Made by a program: the position numbers and the translations under genes. DNA of 64,000 nucleotides from Voacanga thouarsii (Eukaryota; Streptophyta; Magnoliopsida; Gentianales; Apocynaceae): assembly GCA_026120185.1 (NCBI GenBank), contig JANUWF010001491.1, forward strand, positions 2,790,001 through 2,854,000. Reading direction: 5' to 3'. Position 1 is the first letter of the stretch; every line of letters starts with the position of its first letter. A model generated the notes under the pieces. That model worked only from the letters and a program-made list of their open reading frames with translations. It was not told the origin of the DNA and did no database searches. This document shows, one piece after another, positions 34,643-46,149 of this stretch.

Positions 34643-35690
34643 CAACAATAATAATAATAATAATGATAATAATAACAATAATAATAATAATAATAATCGT
34701 TTTAGAATTACATAATAATCACATGCATTACATCACTTGCATTGCTTTTGTTTGTTACTGAAAATTGTAAAATTATTTTAAATTTTAAAAATTAATTAAT
34801 GATATAATTTAGTAGAGTAATAAATATTAAATTTATAATTAAAAAAGATAATAAATATATTACTAATTTTATAAAATGAAAAATAATTACTTTATCGTTT
34901 AATTTTTCTTCAATTTCACGTACAATAATAAATAAAAAAAAAGAAAATGAACTAACATAAAATCAAAACAATTGTTTAAGAAAAAGAGAAAATTCTTAAT
35001 GGCCTCACTATTTAGCAGTTAAATCTAAATATTTATCAATCACATGCAATTGTTTTACTCAAGTAAGTGTCTAATATATGACCACCAATATCTATCAAAT
35101 GAAAGAATTACTTTGCCACCGAATATCCACCAATATCATCTTATTATGGACATTATTAAGGAAAACAAAAAACGTGAGGACAGAATTATGGACATTATTA
35201 AGTTGTTTCCCACCGATTACTTTTCATTTTCCTTTGTTTCTTTTGTTTGTTAGCATGGCCTTGGCCATCCAATTTCACTTTTGCCTTTTTCTACCCACTT
35301 TGATGATAAAGCAAAAGGCAAGAGAAAAGTAAAGAAAGCAAAAAAAAAAAAAAAAAAAAAAAAGACAAATAAAGGAAAGAAAAGAAATTTGCTTTTGTAA
35401 AATCTCTCCATCTTCTCTTTCTCTCCAACCACCGCCTTCTTCCTCTTCGTGGACTGATGAAAATTGCTTTTGTCTTTCATGAAGGCTCATGAAGCTGTTT
35501 GTCTTTCTAATTTCTTGTGAACTAATTTGATTGTTGCTGGTTTTACTTTGCTAAAATTTTTTATTTCCTCTAATAAGGGAATAGAAAAAAAAATCAAAGA
35601 GGAGATAATAGCCTGCAGGCAAGTGTTTTACTTTGATACGCCGTCAACAACAACTCTGGCTGAAACCCTTGACTAGCTAAACCTTTGACC
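34056..35690. other. CACTA interior, AT-rich, no gene seen
   Basis: Very AT-rich. Holds an (AAT)n tract at 34601-34697 with few interruptions and a pure A-run at 35341-35362. The open frames at 35044-35490 have simple-sequence composition. The region 35380-35690 may be upstream or UTR sequence carried with the CHX fragment, but nothing proves it. Confidence 0.5.
34601..34697. repeat. (AAT)n microsatellite, interrupted
   Basis: About 32 trinucleotide units, mostly AAT with AAC and GAT variants. Confidence 0.92.
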
Positions 35691-35734
35691 CTTTGTATCA
35701 CTTCCTTCATATCGAGGTGGCAAGTTTTGTGCTC

Positions 35735-36232
35735 AAAGCTTGCTATTTTAAAATCTATGATCTCGGAACTATCTGATTCCCCTCATTGGTCGGACAATCC
35801 ACTGCTTCATACTCTGTTACCGAATTTGTCATAGGGTTTCAAGTGCTCTCTGATGTCCTTGAAAAGCAGAAACTCATTCACCATGAGATTGGAAAAATAG
35901 CCTTGGCTTCTGCCGTCATCAATGAGATGGGTTCTTGGTTTTTTCTTGCACTAGGGTTAGCAATAACTGGCTCAAAAAACAACATCTAATGGGCAGTGCT
36001 CTCTACTTGTGCCTTTGTGATGTTCTGTGCTTACCAACTCCGTCCTGCTCTCAATTGGATCATCAGGAAAATGCCAAAAGGACAAGGCTACAGTGAGTTC
36101 TATATCTGCTCAATTCTAACTGGGGCTACTCTTTGTGGCGTGGTCATAGATGCTTGTGGTACACACCCCATGATTGGAGCATTTTTGTTTGGACTTATCA
36201 TTCCTAATGATGTTCGCCAGTCCACTGCCTAA
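35735..36232 (+). pseudogene. captured fragment of a CHX-type cation/H+ antiporter
   Basis: Plant CHX proteins are endomembrane or plasma-membrane cation/proton exchangers of the CPA2 class with 10-12 membrane spans and usually near 800 residues. About 160 residues from the membrane domain are present. Motifs are SPHWSDNP (about 35780-35805), then TASYSVTEFVIGFQVL, IHHEIGKIALASAVINEMGSWFFLALGLAI, WIIRKMPKGQGYSEFYICSILTGATLCGVVIDACGTH and MIGAFLFGLIIPN. Three hydrophobic spans are evident. A one-base shift separates SDNP from TASY, and an in-frame TAA lies at 35987-35989. Homology ends at 36232 and the regulatory C-terminal domain is absent. It lies inside the CACTA element, so it is best read as a transduplicated, non-functional piece. 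Confidence 0.88.
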
Positions 36233-37763
36233 GCTTTTTTTCTTCTTATCAGTTTCTTGAATTTCACGGTTGAGCTTATGTGTTCTACTTCCTTTGAAAG
36301 AAAGGATCGTTTGGCATCTTTTAGCAAATTCTTCATTTTTTGTTCAAGTCCATCTACGATTTTGGATTTTGCGGTGAAAAAAGTAGAGCTACTTTTGATT
36401 ATTCCTTTTGCTTGTGATTTTGTGTTTCTGTAGTGAGGTTTTGGATCCCTTTTGATAGAAAGAAAGTCGGCAAACATGACTAATCAAAATGTGGTTGTTT
36501 CCGACACGAAATCAACTATCAATATGGCTATAACCATGGTTGTTGCAAACTCCTCACTCTTCACCATGGCGCCACAGAAGTTAACAAAGTTTGTCTAAGC
36601 TTGATTGGTTCAAATATCCTGGAATCTTTTGGTTTTACTCTATTTTCTTCTACTCCAACTGGTTGTGTATAGTCGATTAAAAAATGTCTTCTGCAAAAGA
36701 CACTCCACAGTAACAAAAATTTCCCTCCCATTTCTTTTGCCTTACTTTACAAAACTATTCTACATTTTGCAGAAGATAATCCACAATAACAAAAATGTCT
36801 TATGCAGAAGATAATCTACACAAGCCTTTTCTTTCTTTGCTTAAATTTTGTAGCTAAATTCTCTCCCATTTCTTTTGCCTTACTTTATGGAACTATTCTA
36901 AATGTCCTTTTCCCTTTGGAAATATGTGTCTTCCTTTCACATGCTTTTGTAGATTATTGTTACCATATATTATGGTTAGAATTTCTATGCAGGGTTCATG
37001 TTCTTCTTTAGTGCATAAGACATTTTTTAATTCAAAAATGCGGCATGGAAGTAGAAATTACATTTCATTATACATATGCATGTCAAACATATGATGTTGA
37101 TTGTCCCAGATTAGGCTTTGTGGATTGTCTTCTACTCTGGGCCATGGCTCTTCAGTGGTATTGAGGTTGAAGGAGACATAAGTTTTAATTTATGCGAACC
37201 TTTAATTCTTGCAAAGGGTGTAATGAAAAGGGTGGTTTTGGCTAAGCATGTGGGGTAGTGGGATGCTTTGTGGCTTGAAAGTAATTTATTAAATGATAAG
37301 TATATTACTTGTTGATTTATTGAATAAGTGGGAGATAGTCCATTCATGTGAGTATGTATGTGTAGGTGTTAGATGGTGTAATGTAATCTATTATTATATA
37401 ACCTTAATATATTAGTAAAGTAAGGTTGGTGTAGTGGATATGCTACTTTTTGGGTATAATAGTACTTTAATACTTCTAACTTTAGTGGGAAGTGCATGGA
37501 TATTGGGAGGAGGGATAGTATTTCGTAGGGAAGGATGAATTCAATCTAAGGTAAATTCTTTTAGTATTAGCTTTTGATTATAGAACAACTAACAAAAGCT
37601 TTTGCTTATTAAAAACAACTAACAAAATAACATCTGTAAGGGGAGGAAAGGAATACTTAGGGAAGTACTTTTTCAACCACTTTGATGATAATGTAAAAGG
37701 CAAGAGAAAATGGTTCTCAAATAACTTGGTTGAAGGGATGCCTAAAACACCTTCATTTGGGTC
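36233..37763. other. CACTA interior between captured gene fragments; nothing recognised
   Basis: About 1.5 kb without recognisable protein similarity on either strand. Short frames (36229-36477 minus, 36605-37011 plus, 37132-37347 minus) are unrelated to any family I know. Repeated phrases such as tcttctgcaaaagacactccac and gcagaagataatc(c/t)acaa near 36690-36820 suggest a small local duplication. It could include introns or UTRs of the captured genes. Confidence 0.4.
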
Positions 37764-38590
37764 TTAAACATGATTTAGTTTTTTCTTCTTATAGTTGGCC
37801 TTGAAATATGCTTGTTTCAGGCTTTCAGTTTGGTCCTCCAACTGCGTATCAGGGATTTCTTCCATCAATTTCTTCTCATGTTCCAGTATCTCAATAGCTT
37901 CTCTCAAGTTCTTCTCAGCCATATGTCCTCCTTCTTCTTCATTTCGCATCTTTTGTAAATCCAAAGGCATAGTATCAAATTATTAGTTCTTTGTTATCTT
38001 GGGAGCATATAATTAACTTATTTACAAGTGTGTCTGAGAGTGAACTTGAGCTTTCTTGATTAGGCTCTCCAAGCTCATCAACTTCCTGTGAGGCCATCGA
38101 GGAATTCCTAACTCCCTACATCTTTTCTTGAGAATGGTTAAGCCAACATTTAGTTCTTTAGCCGCTCGAGTGAGTGGCATGTAAAACTACTTCGAAATAG
38201 TTGTTATTGATAATGTCTTGGAGCTACTGCCCTTCTCATTTCTCTGCCTCTCGATTATCTTCTTCTCTACAGGAACTTCGTCTGGAGTGATATCTTCAAG
38301 ATGCATTTCATGAACTATATTCTGGCTTTGTTAAAAATCTATTACGGAGTAGAAAGGATCATGCACAAGTATATCCTCTATCAGAGGAAAAGCATCAAAA
38401 GAAGTCACTTGAATGGGCAGATCAAATTGAAAATCCAAAGCATGAGTAGTCTCTTAAACGGGTAGATCAAGAGGAAATGGTTGGATTGGAATGTAAAACA
38501 CATCAAAATCTTCTTCTTTGAAAACTAATTCAAAATTTGACCACCTTTCAAATGAATTGCGACTATCTATTTTTGAGAAAGGGATATATA
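37764..38590 (-). pseudogene. captured RKD-type RWP-RK transcription factor, broken
   Basis: RKD proteins are small plant transcription factors with one DNA-binding RWP-RK domain, active in egg and germ-line specification. One reading frame from about 38580 down to 38030 encodes an acidic N-terminal part, a basic stretch (EKKIIERQRNEKG) and the RWP-RK domain: [33 protein letters not shown], then MSLESLIKK. After a probable intron (GTAAAT just downstream of 38025, acceptor near 37950) the C-terminal coiled-coil exon at 37764-37950 has LEDQTESLKQAYFKANYKKKK. Three in-frame stops interrupt the first exon: one after LDLPV, one after VIDF and one just before FYMPLT. Almost the whole family length is present, which is unusual for a captured gene. 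No expression can be inferred. Confidence 0.88.
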
Positions 38591-38820
38591 TATCTGTGCA
38601 AGAAGAGGGGAGGGATGACTAAGGAAAGAAAGAGACTAAGGGATGACTAATGACTGATGACTAAGGGATATATATATCTGTGCGGGAAGAGGGGAGGGAT
38701 GACTGAGGAGAGAAAGAGACAAGAGGAAGAGGAAGAGGTAAATGACAGGTTTTGTACGGGAAGAGGGGAAGGATGATTAAGGAGAGCAAGGGACAAGAAG
38801 GAAGGGAATAGACAATTGGC
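38583..38820. repeat. imperfect tandem repeat, about 85-115 bp units
   Basis: Three purine-rich units share g(g/c)(a/g)agaagagggga(g/a)ggatga(c/t)t(a/g)agga and agagacaag; two begin ggatatatatatctgtgc (38581, 38664). A further weaker unit lies near 39200-39270. Inside the CACTA element. Confidence 0.75.
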
Positions 38821-39659
38821 TTGCTCATTTTACATAAAATATTTTAATTGCATTGCCTTGTCTTTTATTGGAGCCACATTAGTGCACCAAATATTTTAAT
38901 TGCACTACCTTGACATATTTTTGCTGTTGTGACTTTAAATATAATTGGGTTTTGTTGCAAAATATGCACATTAGTTTCATAGTTTAGAAAATTTATGTCA
39001 GTTTATGTCAACATTTTAATATTCTAAGTTTACACTTGTATTTTATTTTTTTTAAAGATGATGTGAAGGTTTTCTATTTATTGGAATCATTTCATTGTCG
39101 AGACTGATCCCCGATTTGTGTATTATACAGGTAAGGAGATGTTCTAAAGCACAACCCACTGACCTTGAGCTATGTTAGGTAAAAACTAATATTTTTTCGA
39201 GACTGAGGAGAGGAAGAGACAATAAGGAAGGAGAAGAGATGATACTGGAAAGAGACAAGAAAGAAGGGAAAAATATGATCCGGGAAGGACTGACGTACTT
39301 AAACTTGTTTCTTATTTTACATGTACTATTGTTTCTGATAGATTCCATAGTATTTCCTACTTCTTATACATGTAGTATTACTTTTCTTGTGGAGTCTAAG
39401 GATTATTTATGATTTCAATGTTCAAGAGATTGATTTTTATTTATTTGGCATTAAGGAAATTGTGTTTTATTGTGATTGGTGTTGAAGGAGTTGAACGGAT
39501 TGTATTCAGTTTGAAATTCTAGGTGGATAGGCTTAAATACCAAGCAATTTATTTTTTTAAAAAAAAATTAATCAAATATTTACTTATCCAATGCGAAGGT
39601 TTGATTTAAAAAAATGATTTTACACGTGCAAAGTCAAATAAAAATTAAAAATAATTAAA
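38821..39659. other. CACTA interior, no gene seen
   Basis: AT-rich, with a weak further purine-rich unit near 39200-39270. No coding or structural feature recognised otherwise. Confidence 0.45.
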
Positions 39660-40122
39660 AAAAACTAATACAACGGCCACAACCGTCATATTTGGTTAAG
39701 GCTTAACAGTATTTGTTGATCAAATACGTCGTATTTGCTCTAGCCGTAGCCGTCATATTTTCTCTAGCCATAGCTATCGTATTTATTGTGCAAATACGAC
39801 GGTTTGATTAACCTAATATGATAGTATTTCAAACTGTATCAATAAACCTTCCGGCTGATAAAAATGATCCTTTTGTACAGCCGTCGTATTTGCCGCCGTA
39901 TGACGGTTTTGTAGCCTTTGTCGTCCAAAAGTGACAAAACCAAATACGATAGCCTTATAACTGTCGTAAATATGACGGTTGTTTATAAGGCCGTCGTATT
40001 TGGTTTCGTCACTTTTGGACGACAAGGGCTACAAAACTATCATACGACAGCAAATATGACAGATGCATGAGCACTTATGATGGCCTTATAGCTGTTGTAT
40101 TTGATTGCTTATTTTAGTAGTG
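39660..40122. repeat. CACTA right subterminal repeats with long hairpin
   Basis: More than fifteen variants of ccgtcgtattt(g) on both strands. Within them is an inverted repeat with arms of nearly 80 bp: 39882-39960 pairs with about 39990-40068 (landmarks gtcacttttggacgac and its complement gtcgtccaaaagtgac) around a loop of about 30 bp. Confidence 0.88.
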
Positions 40123-41744
40123 TCATTTGCGTCAAACACTTATCATGTTTGCTAACTCTTGACCTTTCATAGTATTCTCGAATCTTTATGGACCTCTATT
40201 GGTGAAAGTAGAACTAGGGTGAAGATGATTGGAAGAAGAAATGAAAGAACTAAACATTAAAGGAAAAATGAAGGAAAGACAACAAGAAAAGGGTAGCTTT
40301 GTTTTTGTTTCTCAGGAAAACCAAAAGCTCAATGTGTGTATCTTTTTTATTCAGTCAGCCCTTTCCAGGAACACGTGATGCCCTTTTAATAAATAGCTTC
40401 CTTTTGTTTTACAAAACCAAATGTCGGCCACTTCCTATTTTCTTTTTATTTCCTTTTTCTTTTGTAATGTGGCAGCTACCCTAGGTTACTAAAACCTTCT
40501 AGCTGCCACACCCAAATCTTATTGGGCCAAGGCTTTTCTTAATTAGTTCAAAACTAATTAATTAACTCTCTCATTAATCAATTGATCCACTTGGGCCCAA
40601 TATAAAATTACGCAAGATAATTAATTAAGAAGACAGTTAACTTAAATTGGCCTAATTAATTATTCTAATCTAAATAAATAATTAATTGGACTTCTAGAAT
40701 AATTCTTCCAATAATAAATTCACCCAATATGCCTATATAGTAAAATAAATTTACTAAGGTTATTTGAGCTACTCTAGGGACCAAAAGATATATTACTCTT
40801 AGTTGCTAAAATGTCTAAAATAAACCTACTGACAAATAGTTGTATTTTATCATTTTAGTTATTCTATTTATCATCATGTGGAAATATTGACCTCGAGAAT
40901 AATATAGCAAGTGTAGTGTCTTCAACTTACAAGTGTAATGATGAAAATATCCCTCTATGTAACACCCATTATTGAGATAGGAAAAATTCACTAACACATT
41001 TCTCAATGACATCTACCATCCTTTTATTGGTATACCGATAATCCGCGACATCTAGTATGTATCCACTTTTCACAGCGAGTTATTCAAATGAGTACATACT
41101 TAGTCATGTTTCCCAGGGCCCAGGATTAGTTAGATTTTCCTAGACAATCACAAATGAGTGATTTCTTCACGTAATGAAGCAGAGAAACTCTATTGTATAA
41201 GTCTGTCTTAATTAACTAGAATCATACACCCAATGTATAAGGTTATTGGCCTTGCGATAAGACCTCACCCAATATACATCAAGTCCAGCTTCACCAAACT
41301 ACTAACTTATACTCAAATCTTAGGGTGTTCATCTATGTAGTAGCTATGATAAACTAATCTTTATTTATTTTACTACTTTTATAAAGATTCTTATTGCATG
41401 GTCTGTTCTATGTATTCCAAATACACTTATACTATTGGTGTGAGTGGACTACTCACTAGTTAAAGGTAAACTATTCCCTATTTAGAAATCATAGTGTAGT
41501 GATCTAAACCTTGATGAAGTATCCAACTTCATCAATCGATCAAGAACAATTTTTTCGCTTATGTGTTAGTAGCCCATACTCTACACTTTACTGTAAAAGG
41601 ACGACCAACCACGTAGATTACTTACTAACATATTTAGACCTTAATGTGCAATATATGTAAACAAAAACCCATTAATGAATGGAGCTTTTATTAATTTTCT
41701 AAAATACAGAAATATATAAGCCATTTTGGGCATACATTCCAACA

Positions 41745-41961
41745 TTAAGCATGACTATTACATACTATAGTAGGGATCTAATATTATGATCGCTATCATG
41801 ATCTCTTTAATATTATACATTGTGCTAGGGACTTTATCTTTTAGTTTTATACATATATGCACGAAATGATTAATTAAACTGAAAGTTAAAGAATACATTT
41901 TATTAATAAATGTGCAAAATATATTGAACTTCTGATTAGTTCTAGGGCACAACTCTAATAG
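41745..41961 (-). mobile_element. LTR-A fragment
   Basis: Matches the start-proximal 210 bp of LTR-A in reverse: tgatcgctatcatgatct (41787), gactttatcttttagttttat and ctagggcacaactc (41941). Left-truncated by the insertion of element III at 41744/41745. Confidence 0.75.
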
Positions 41962-42149
41962 CCTTCTTGTTTGTTGTTCATTTCTAGCTAAGACTCCAAG
42001 TTGACTATTCTTAGAGGGTTGGTAAACTTATGGAATTTGGACAAGTTGTTAATACTTTTGGGAGGTTTTGGTTGAAGGAATTCATTAAGCAATAGGGTGA
42101 GCTTGTTTTTTTCAATTATGGCCACGAACTTTCAAGAATTTCTATTTGA
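41962..42149. other. short unassigned sequence
   Basis: No similarity recognised to the other families in the window, and no coding sequence. Confidence 0.4.
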
Positions 42150-42465
42150 CCCTTTACATTATAGCTACATCATAATTCACCCTTAAGGATTGTAGAATTA
42201 CAATTCAACCCAGCTAATTATAACGATTTATAATTTGCCAGTTATTAACATTTCTTCTCACAAATTAATCCTATAATATTATCAAATAGTATATTGAGTA
42301 CCAATTCCTCTATTGTGTGTGACCTATTAGAATTTCGGATCAATTGGTAGCAAAATATTATTTAATTGAATTACAATAGAAATAAAATCCTTAATAATTA
42401 TAATTCACTTATTAATTCTAACTAGAATTAATTTATAAATTCTCCAATTAATAAATCCATATATA
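42150..42465 (-). mobile_element. LTR-A fragment
   Basis: Middle part of LTR-A in reverse, with ctctattgtgtgtgacctattag (42311) and alternating attaat blocks, as at 1-170 and 18700-18860. It ends abruptly at 42465, where leader/LTR-B sequence joins. Confidence 0.75.
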
Positions 42466-44197
42466 GCTGAAGGCATAGAAACGGAAAACACAGGGCACGT
42501 AATGGAAGCGAAAACAAAACAAAACTAGAAAAACTCAAGAATAAGGGAATCGAACAGAGCTAGCAATGGCTCCGGCAGCCCTAGCTGGTGCTGGTTGTGC
42601 TCTGCACGGATTTTGAGATTTTAAAAAAAATACCTCTTTTCCTCATTCTATGAATTGCTGGACCAGAATGTGCGCAACTGGGGTAGGTGTGCAGGTAGAA
42701 ACCTCAGCTGTGATTCCTGCAAGTCTCCTACTCCGTCTTTGAATGTAGGTGAATGCTAAACTCTCGGTCTTCCAGTACATGGCGAGAACAACTTACAAGG
42801 CTAGGAAACTTTCTTGGAGAGTGAGAAAGAGAGACATCTAGCAATTTTTTCACATAGAGAAGAGGCTGTCCAAAAAATACAATTTTGTCCAATCCTTTTG
42901 TTTAACCTAAATAAAAACTCTAGGTTAAACTGGACTGGGCCATTGGACTCTTAGTTTAACCTTTTGGGCTTAATTAATTATTTTAATTAGAAACAAATAA
43001 ATGGCCTAATTAATAATTAATTTTCCAGCCCAAAAAACTAGTCCAATTAACAAGCCTTTATTAGTTTAGTCCCAGGTTAATCTTTAATTATTCAAACTGG
43101 GCCAAAGCCCTGAATAATTAATTAACCCACCAAACCAATTTAATTAATTATCTCTCTCCATGGACCTTTATTTTATTATAGCCTAACAATTAAATAGGCT
43201 ACTTAAATAAAATAAATTCCATTATTAAGATCAATTCCTTAGCCTATATTTAATTAGGACTCATGGTCTATACTGGGGACTAAAAGACACACCACCTTGG
43301 CTACTAAAATGACCAAAATACCTTGCCATATAAATAGCTGTATTTTGTATTTTAAATATTTCCTAATATCAATATAAGAAAATATTGACTCCAAGGACAA
43401 TGCTGCGTTAGCAAAGTCTCCAACCTACAGGTGTAATGACTAAAATACCCCTCTATACATCACCGTACATTTAGAGAGGAAGAAGTGTACTAACACCACT
43501 CTAAATGACATCTACCATCCTTAGGCCTCTAGTCCAATGATCCACAACTTCCTAGATTGTTTCTACTTTCCAAGGGAGCTACCCTAAAGCAAATATCCAA
43601 GTCATGTTTCCCAGGGCCCTGGATATTTAGATCATTCAGATAACCACAAGGGGCGATATAGTATAGAAACTATCTTGTACAAGCCTATCTTAACTAACTA
43701 GTCACATAAACTCAACATGTAAGTATATTGGCCCTACGATAGAACCTCAACTATAGCATATTAAAGTATATGCTTCTAGCTTCGTCAAACCACTAACTCA
43801 TACTCAAGTTGTAGAGTACTAGTCCACGTTGTAGCGGTAGTAGTCTAGGTTTCTACCATATAGTACTTTAAGAAACCACTACTACAGGTCCTGTTCTACA
43901 TATTTGAAATATGCTTATGTCATGAAGTGAATGGACTACTCACTAGCTAAAGGTAAGCCATTCCCCATTTAAAATTCACAACATAATAACCTAGACATGA
44001 TGATATTCCCATTCTCATCAATCAATTAAGAACGAAAGTTTATATGTTAAGTAATCCATGATCCATACCTTACTGTGAAAGACCTCCGTTTACATGGACC
44101 ACTTATTTAGACACAATGGGTCTTTTTCAAACGTAATTGTACATAAATAAAAAATGTAAATTCACAAATAATTTTTGAAAATAAATTCTTTTATTAA
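42466..44197 (-). mobile_element. LTR-B copy with a piece of adjacent leader
   Basis: LTR-B landmarks in order: gggactaaaagacac (43278), gtccaatgatccacaact (43541), accactactacaggtcc (43877) and tgaaagacc near 44080. Compared with 17576-17760 the last 50 bp including the TGTTGG end are missing. The left part holds a GC-rich module (42555-42605: gctccggcagccctagctgg, tgctggttgtgc) like those in copia leaders. Joined directly to truncated RT of element IV. Confidence 0.7.
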
Positions 44198-45480
44198 AAC
44201 ATTCGATTTCCATTTAGGAAAGCTGTTTTCACATCCATTTGCCAAATCTTATAATCATGAAGAGCAGCAATGGCTAGGAGTATCCTGATGGATTTCAACA
44301 TTGCTACTGGTGAGAAGGTTTCATCATAGTCAATACCATGTTGTTGACGATAACCCTTCGCCACTAGTTGTGCTTTATAGTTAACTAAGTTACCATCCAT
44401 GTCCGTTTTCTTCTTGAAAACTCACTTGCACCTAATAGGTTTAATTCCTTTAGGTGGATCAACTAAAGTCCATACTTGGTTGTCGTACATGGAATCCATC
44501 TCTGACTTCATGGCCTCAAGCCATTTGCTAGATTCTGAACTATTCAGAACATCCTTGTAGGTCGTAGGCTCATCTTCATCTATGAGCAATACGTCATTAT
44601 GATCACTAATAAGAAATCCATATCTCTCAGGTGCCATACGTATCCTACTAGATCTATAAGGCTTTTGTGTATTAGAAGTTTCATCTATTCTCTCAATAGA
44701 TATGGGGTTAGACGGTTGATCTTTGTTTGTTTGATCTTCATGAACTTCACTAAGTTCAATCTTACTCCCACTGTCCCCTTTGAGCATGTGCTCCTTCTCT
44801 AAAAAGACGACATAGTTGAAAACAAACAATTTTTTTTCGGAAGGTAGGTAGAAATTATATCCGAAAGATTCTTTCGGATATCCCACAAATAAACAATTGT
44901 CAGACTTGCTATCGAGTTTGTCTAATTGTGGCTTTTTAACAAAGGCAGGACAACCCCATACTCGCAAGTGAGATAACTTTGGTTTCTTACCAAAGAACGT
45001 CTCAAATGGGGTAGTATCAACCAATTTTGTCGGAACTCTGCTTAGTATATAAACAGACGTTTCTAGGGCATACCCCCAAAACGATTTTGGTAGGTCTGCA
45101 GAAGGCATCATTGTCCGTACCATGTCCAGAAGGGTTCGATTACTTCTCTTAGATACACCATTATGTTGAGGTGTATGTGATGGAGTCCATTGAGATAATA
45201 TCTCATTATTTCTAAGATAACTCAGAAACTCTTGGCTCAAGTATTCTCTTCCTCGATCAGATCTTAAAGTCTTAATACTTTTGCCAAGTTGTTTCTCTAT
45301 TTCATTCTTGAAGTCGTTAAACCTTTCTAAGGCCTCAGATTTGTATTTCATTAAATACAAATACCCGTCTCATGAGAAGTCATCGATAAAGGTTATGAAA
45401 TAGTTGTAATCTCCTTTTGCTTGTATTGACAATGGGCCACATATATCAGAATGTATGAGTTGTAATAACTCATTGGCCCA
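44198..45480 (-). pseudogene. copia element IV, integrase and truncated RT
   Basis: Best-preserved pol fragment here. A 312-codon frame (44422-45360) covers the integrase core to the start of RT. The second catalytic aspartate is in RSDRGREYL (residue 35). Exactly 35 residues later the catalytic glutamate position is lysine (GVSKRSNRT; E expected), so the D,D-35-E site is broken by a single G-to-A-type change. Further blocks are FWGYALETSVYILSRVP, HLRVWGCPAF, FVGYPKESFGYNFYLP and DNQVWTLVDPPKG. After one stop the RT start continues at 44194-44400 with YDETFSPVAMLKSIRILLAI and QMDVKTAFLNGN (aspartate intact), then is cut off by LTR-B. Confidence 0.92.
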
Positions 45481-46086
45481 TTCTCATTTTCTTGAAAAAG
45501 GAGTTTTAGTCCTTTTTCCTAGTAAACAAGATTCGCATATGCCATATAATTCATAATCAAATAACCCTAAGTCACCAAGCTTATGTAACTTAGAAATACA
45601 ATTTCCGTTTACAAGGCCCAAATGACAATGCAATAAGTAAGAGGTATTAGAGTTATCTATTTTAGGTTTCTTATTGTTTATATTGAGAATTGGATTATCC
45701 AAGTCTAGAACATATAAACTATTAACCAAAGTTGCTGAACCATAATGAATATCATTCAATGAAAAAGAACAACATTTATTCTTAAATATTAAATGAAATC
45801 CACAAAAGTCTAAACACGCAACTGAGATAATGTTTTTCATTAAAACTACTAAACAATAATAGTTTTACAGTTCTAGAATTAATCTCGAAGGCAGGTTCAG
45901 CTCGTATATCCCTACAACAAGTGCAGCAACCTTTGCCCCATTTGCAGTACGTAGGTCCACATCGCCTTTCTCTAGCCTTCTACTACTCTTTAGTCCCTGC
46001 AAGTTTTTGCACAAATAAGATTCACATCCGGTATCTAATACCCATATCTTATTTCTAAAGGCAGTATTTATCTCAATCATAAACAT
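45481..46086 (-). pseudogene. copia element IV, pre-integrase domain and protease
   Basis: Protease piece 45865-46086 keeps an intact active-site block VLDTGCESYLCKNL followed by DVDLRTANGAKV. The pre-integrase piece 45484-45840 has LLHCHLGLVNGNCISKLHKLGDL and CESCLLGKRTKTPFSRK, containing part of the HHCC zinc site. A frameshift or stop separates them near 45850, and another lies between this block and the integrase frame. Confidence 0.88.
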
Positions 46087-46149
46087 ACCCGGAGTAGAAG
46101 TGCTTGTAAGCTTCTCCTTCTGGTTCTTGTCCTTAATGGTCTCTAAGTA

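Larger units (their letters stand above)
33614..40122. mobile_element. CACTA-type (En/Spm superfamily) transposon, 6509 bp, no transposase seen
   Basis: Ends are CACTACAAAAAAAATAGG at 33614 and, inverted, CACTACTAAAATAAGC at 40122. The 3-bp direct repeat TCA flanks both ends (33611-33613 and 40123-40125), the duplication size of this superfamily. Subterminal regions (33640-33812, 39660-40110) are packed with short direct and inverted repeats of the type ccgtcgtatttgg. The interior carries a broken CHX antiporter fragment, a broken RKD transcription factor fragment and a piece of LTR-G, but nothing like a transposase. It is therefore a non-autonomous gene-carrying element. Confidence 0.92.
33426..41744 (-). 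mobile_element. LTR-B, 5' LTR of copia element III, split by a CACTA transposon
   Basis: The LTR reads on the minus strand from TGTTGGAATGTATGCCC at 41744 to TTCA at 33426. With the CACTA element and one target copy removed its length is about 1807 bp. The left part 33426-33613 and right part 40123-41744 join at the duplicated TCA. The right flank (41745 onward) is LTR-A sequence, so element III inserted into an LTR-A. Confidence 0.85.

Noticed and set aside
36229..36477. 82-codon minus-strand frame next to the CHX fragment
   Set aside because: Lys/Ser-rich without any recognisable domain, overlapping the CHX end by four bases. I cannot support it as a gene.
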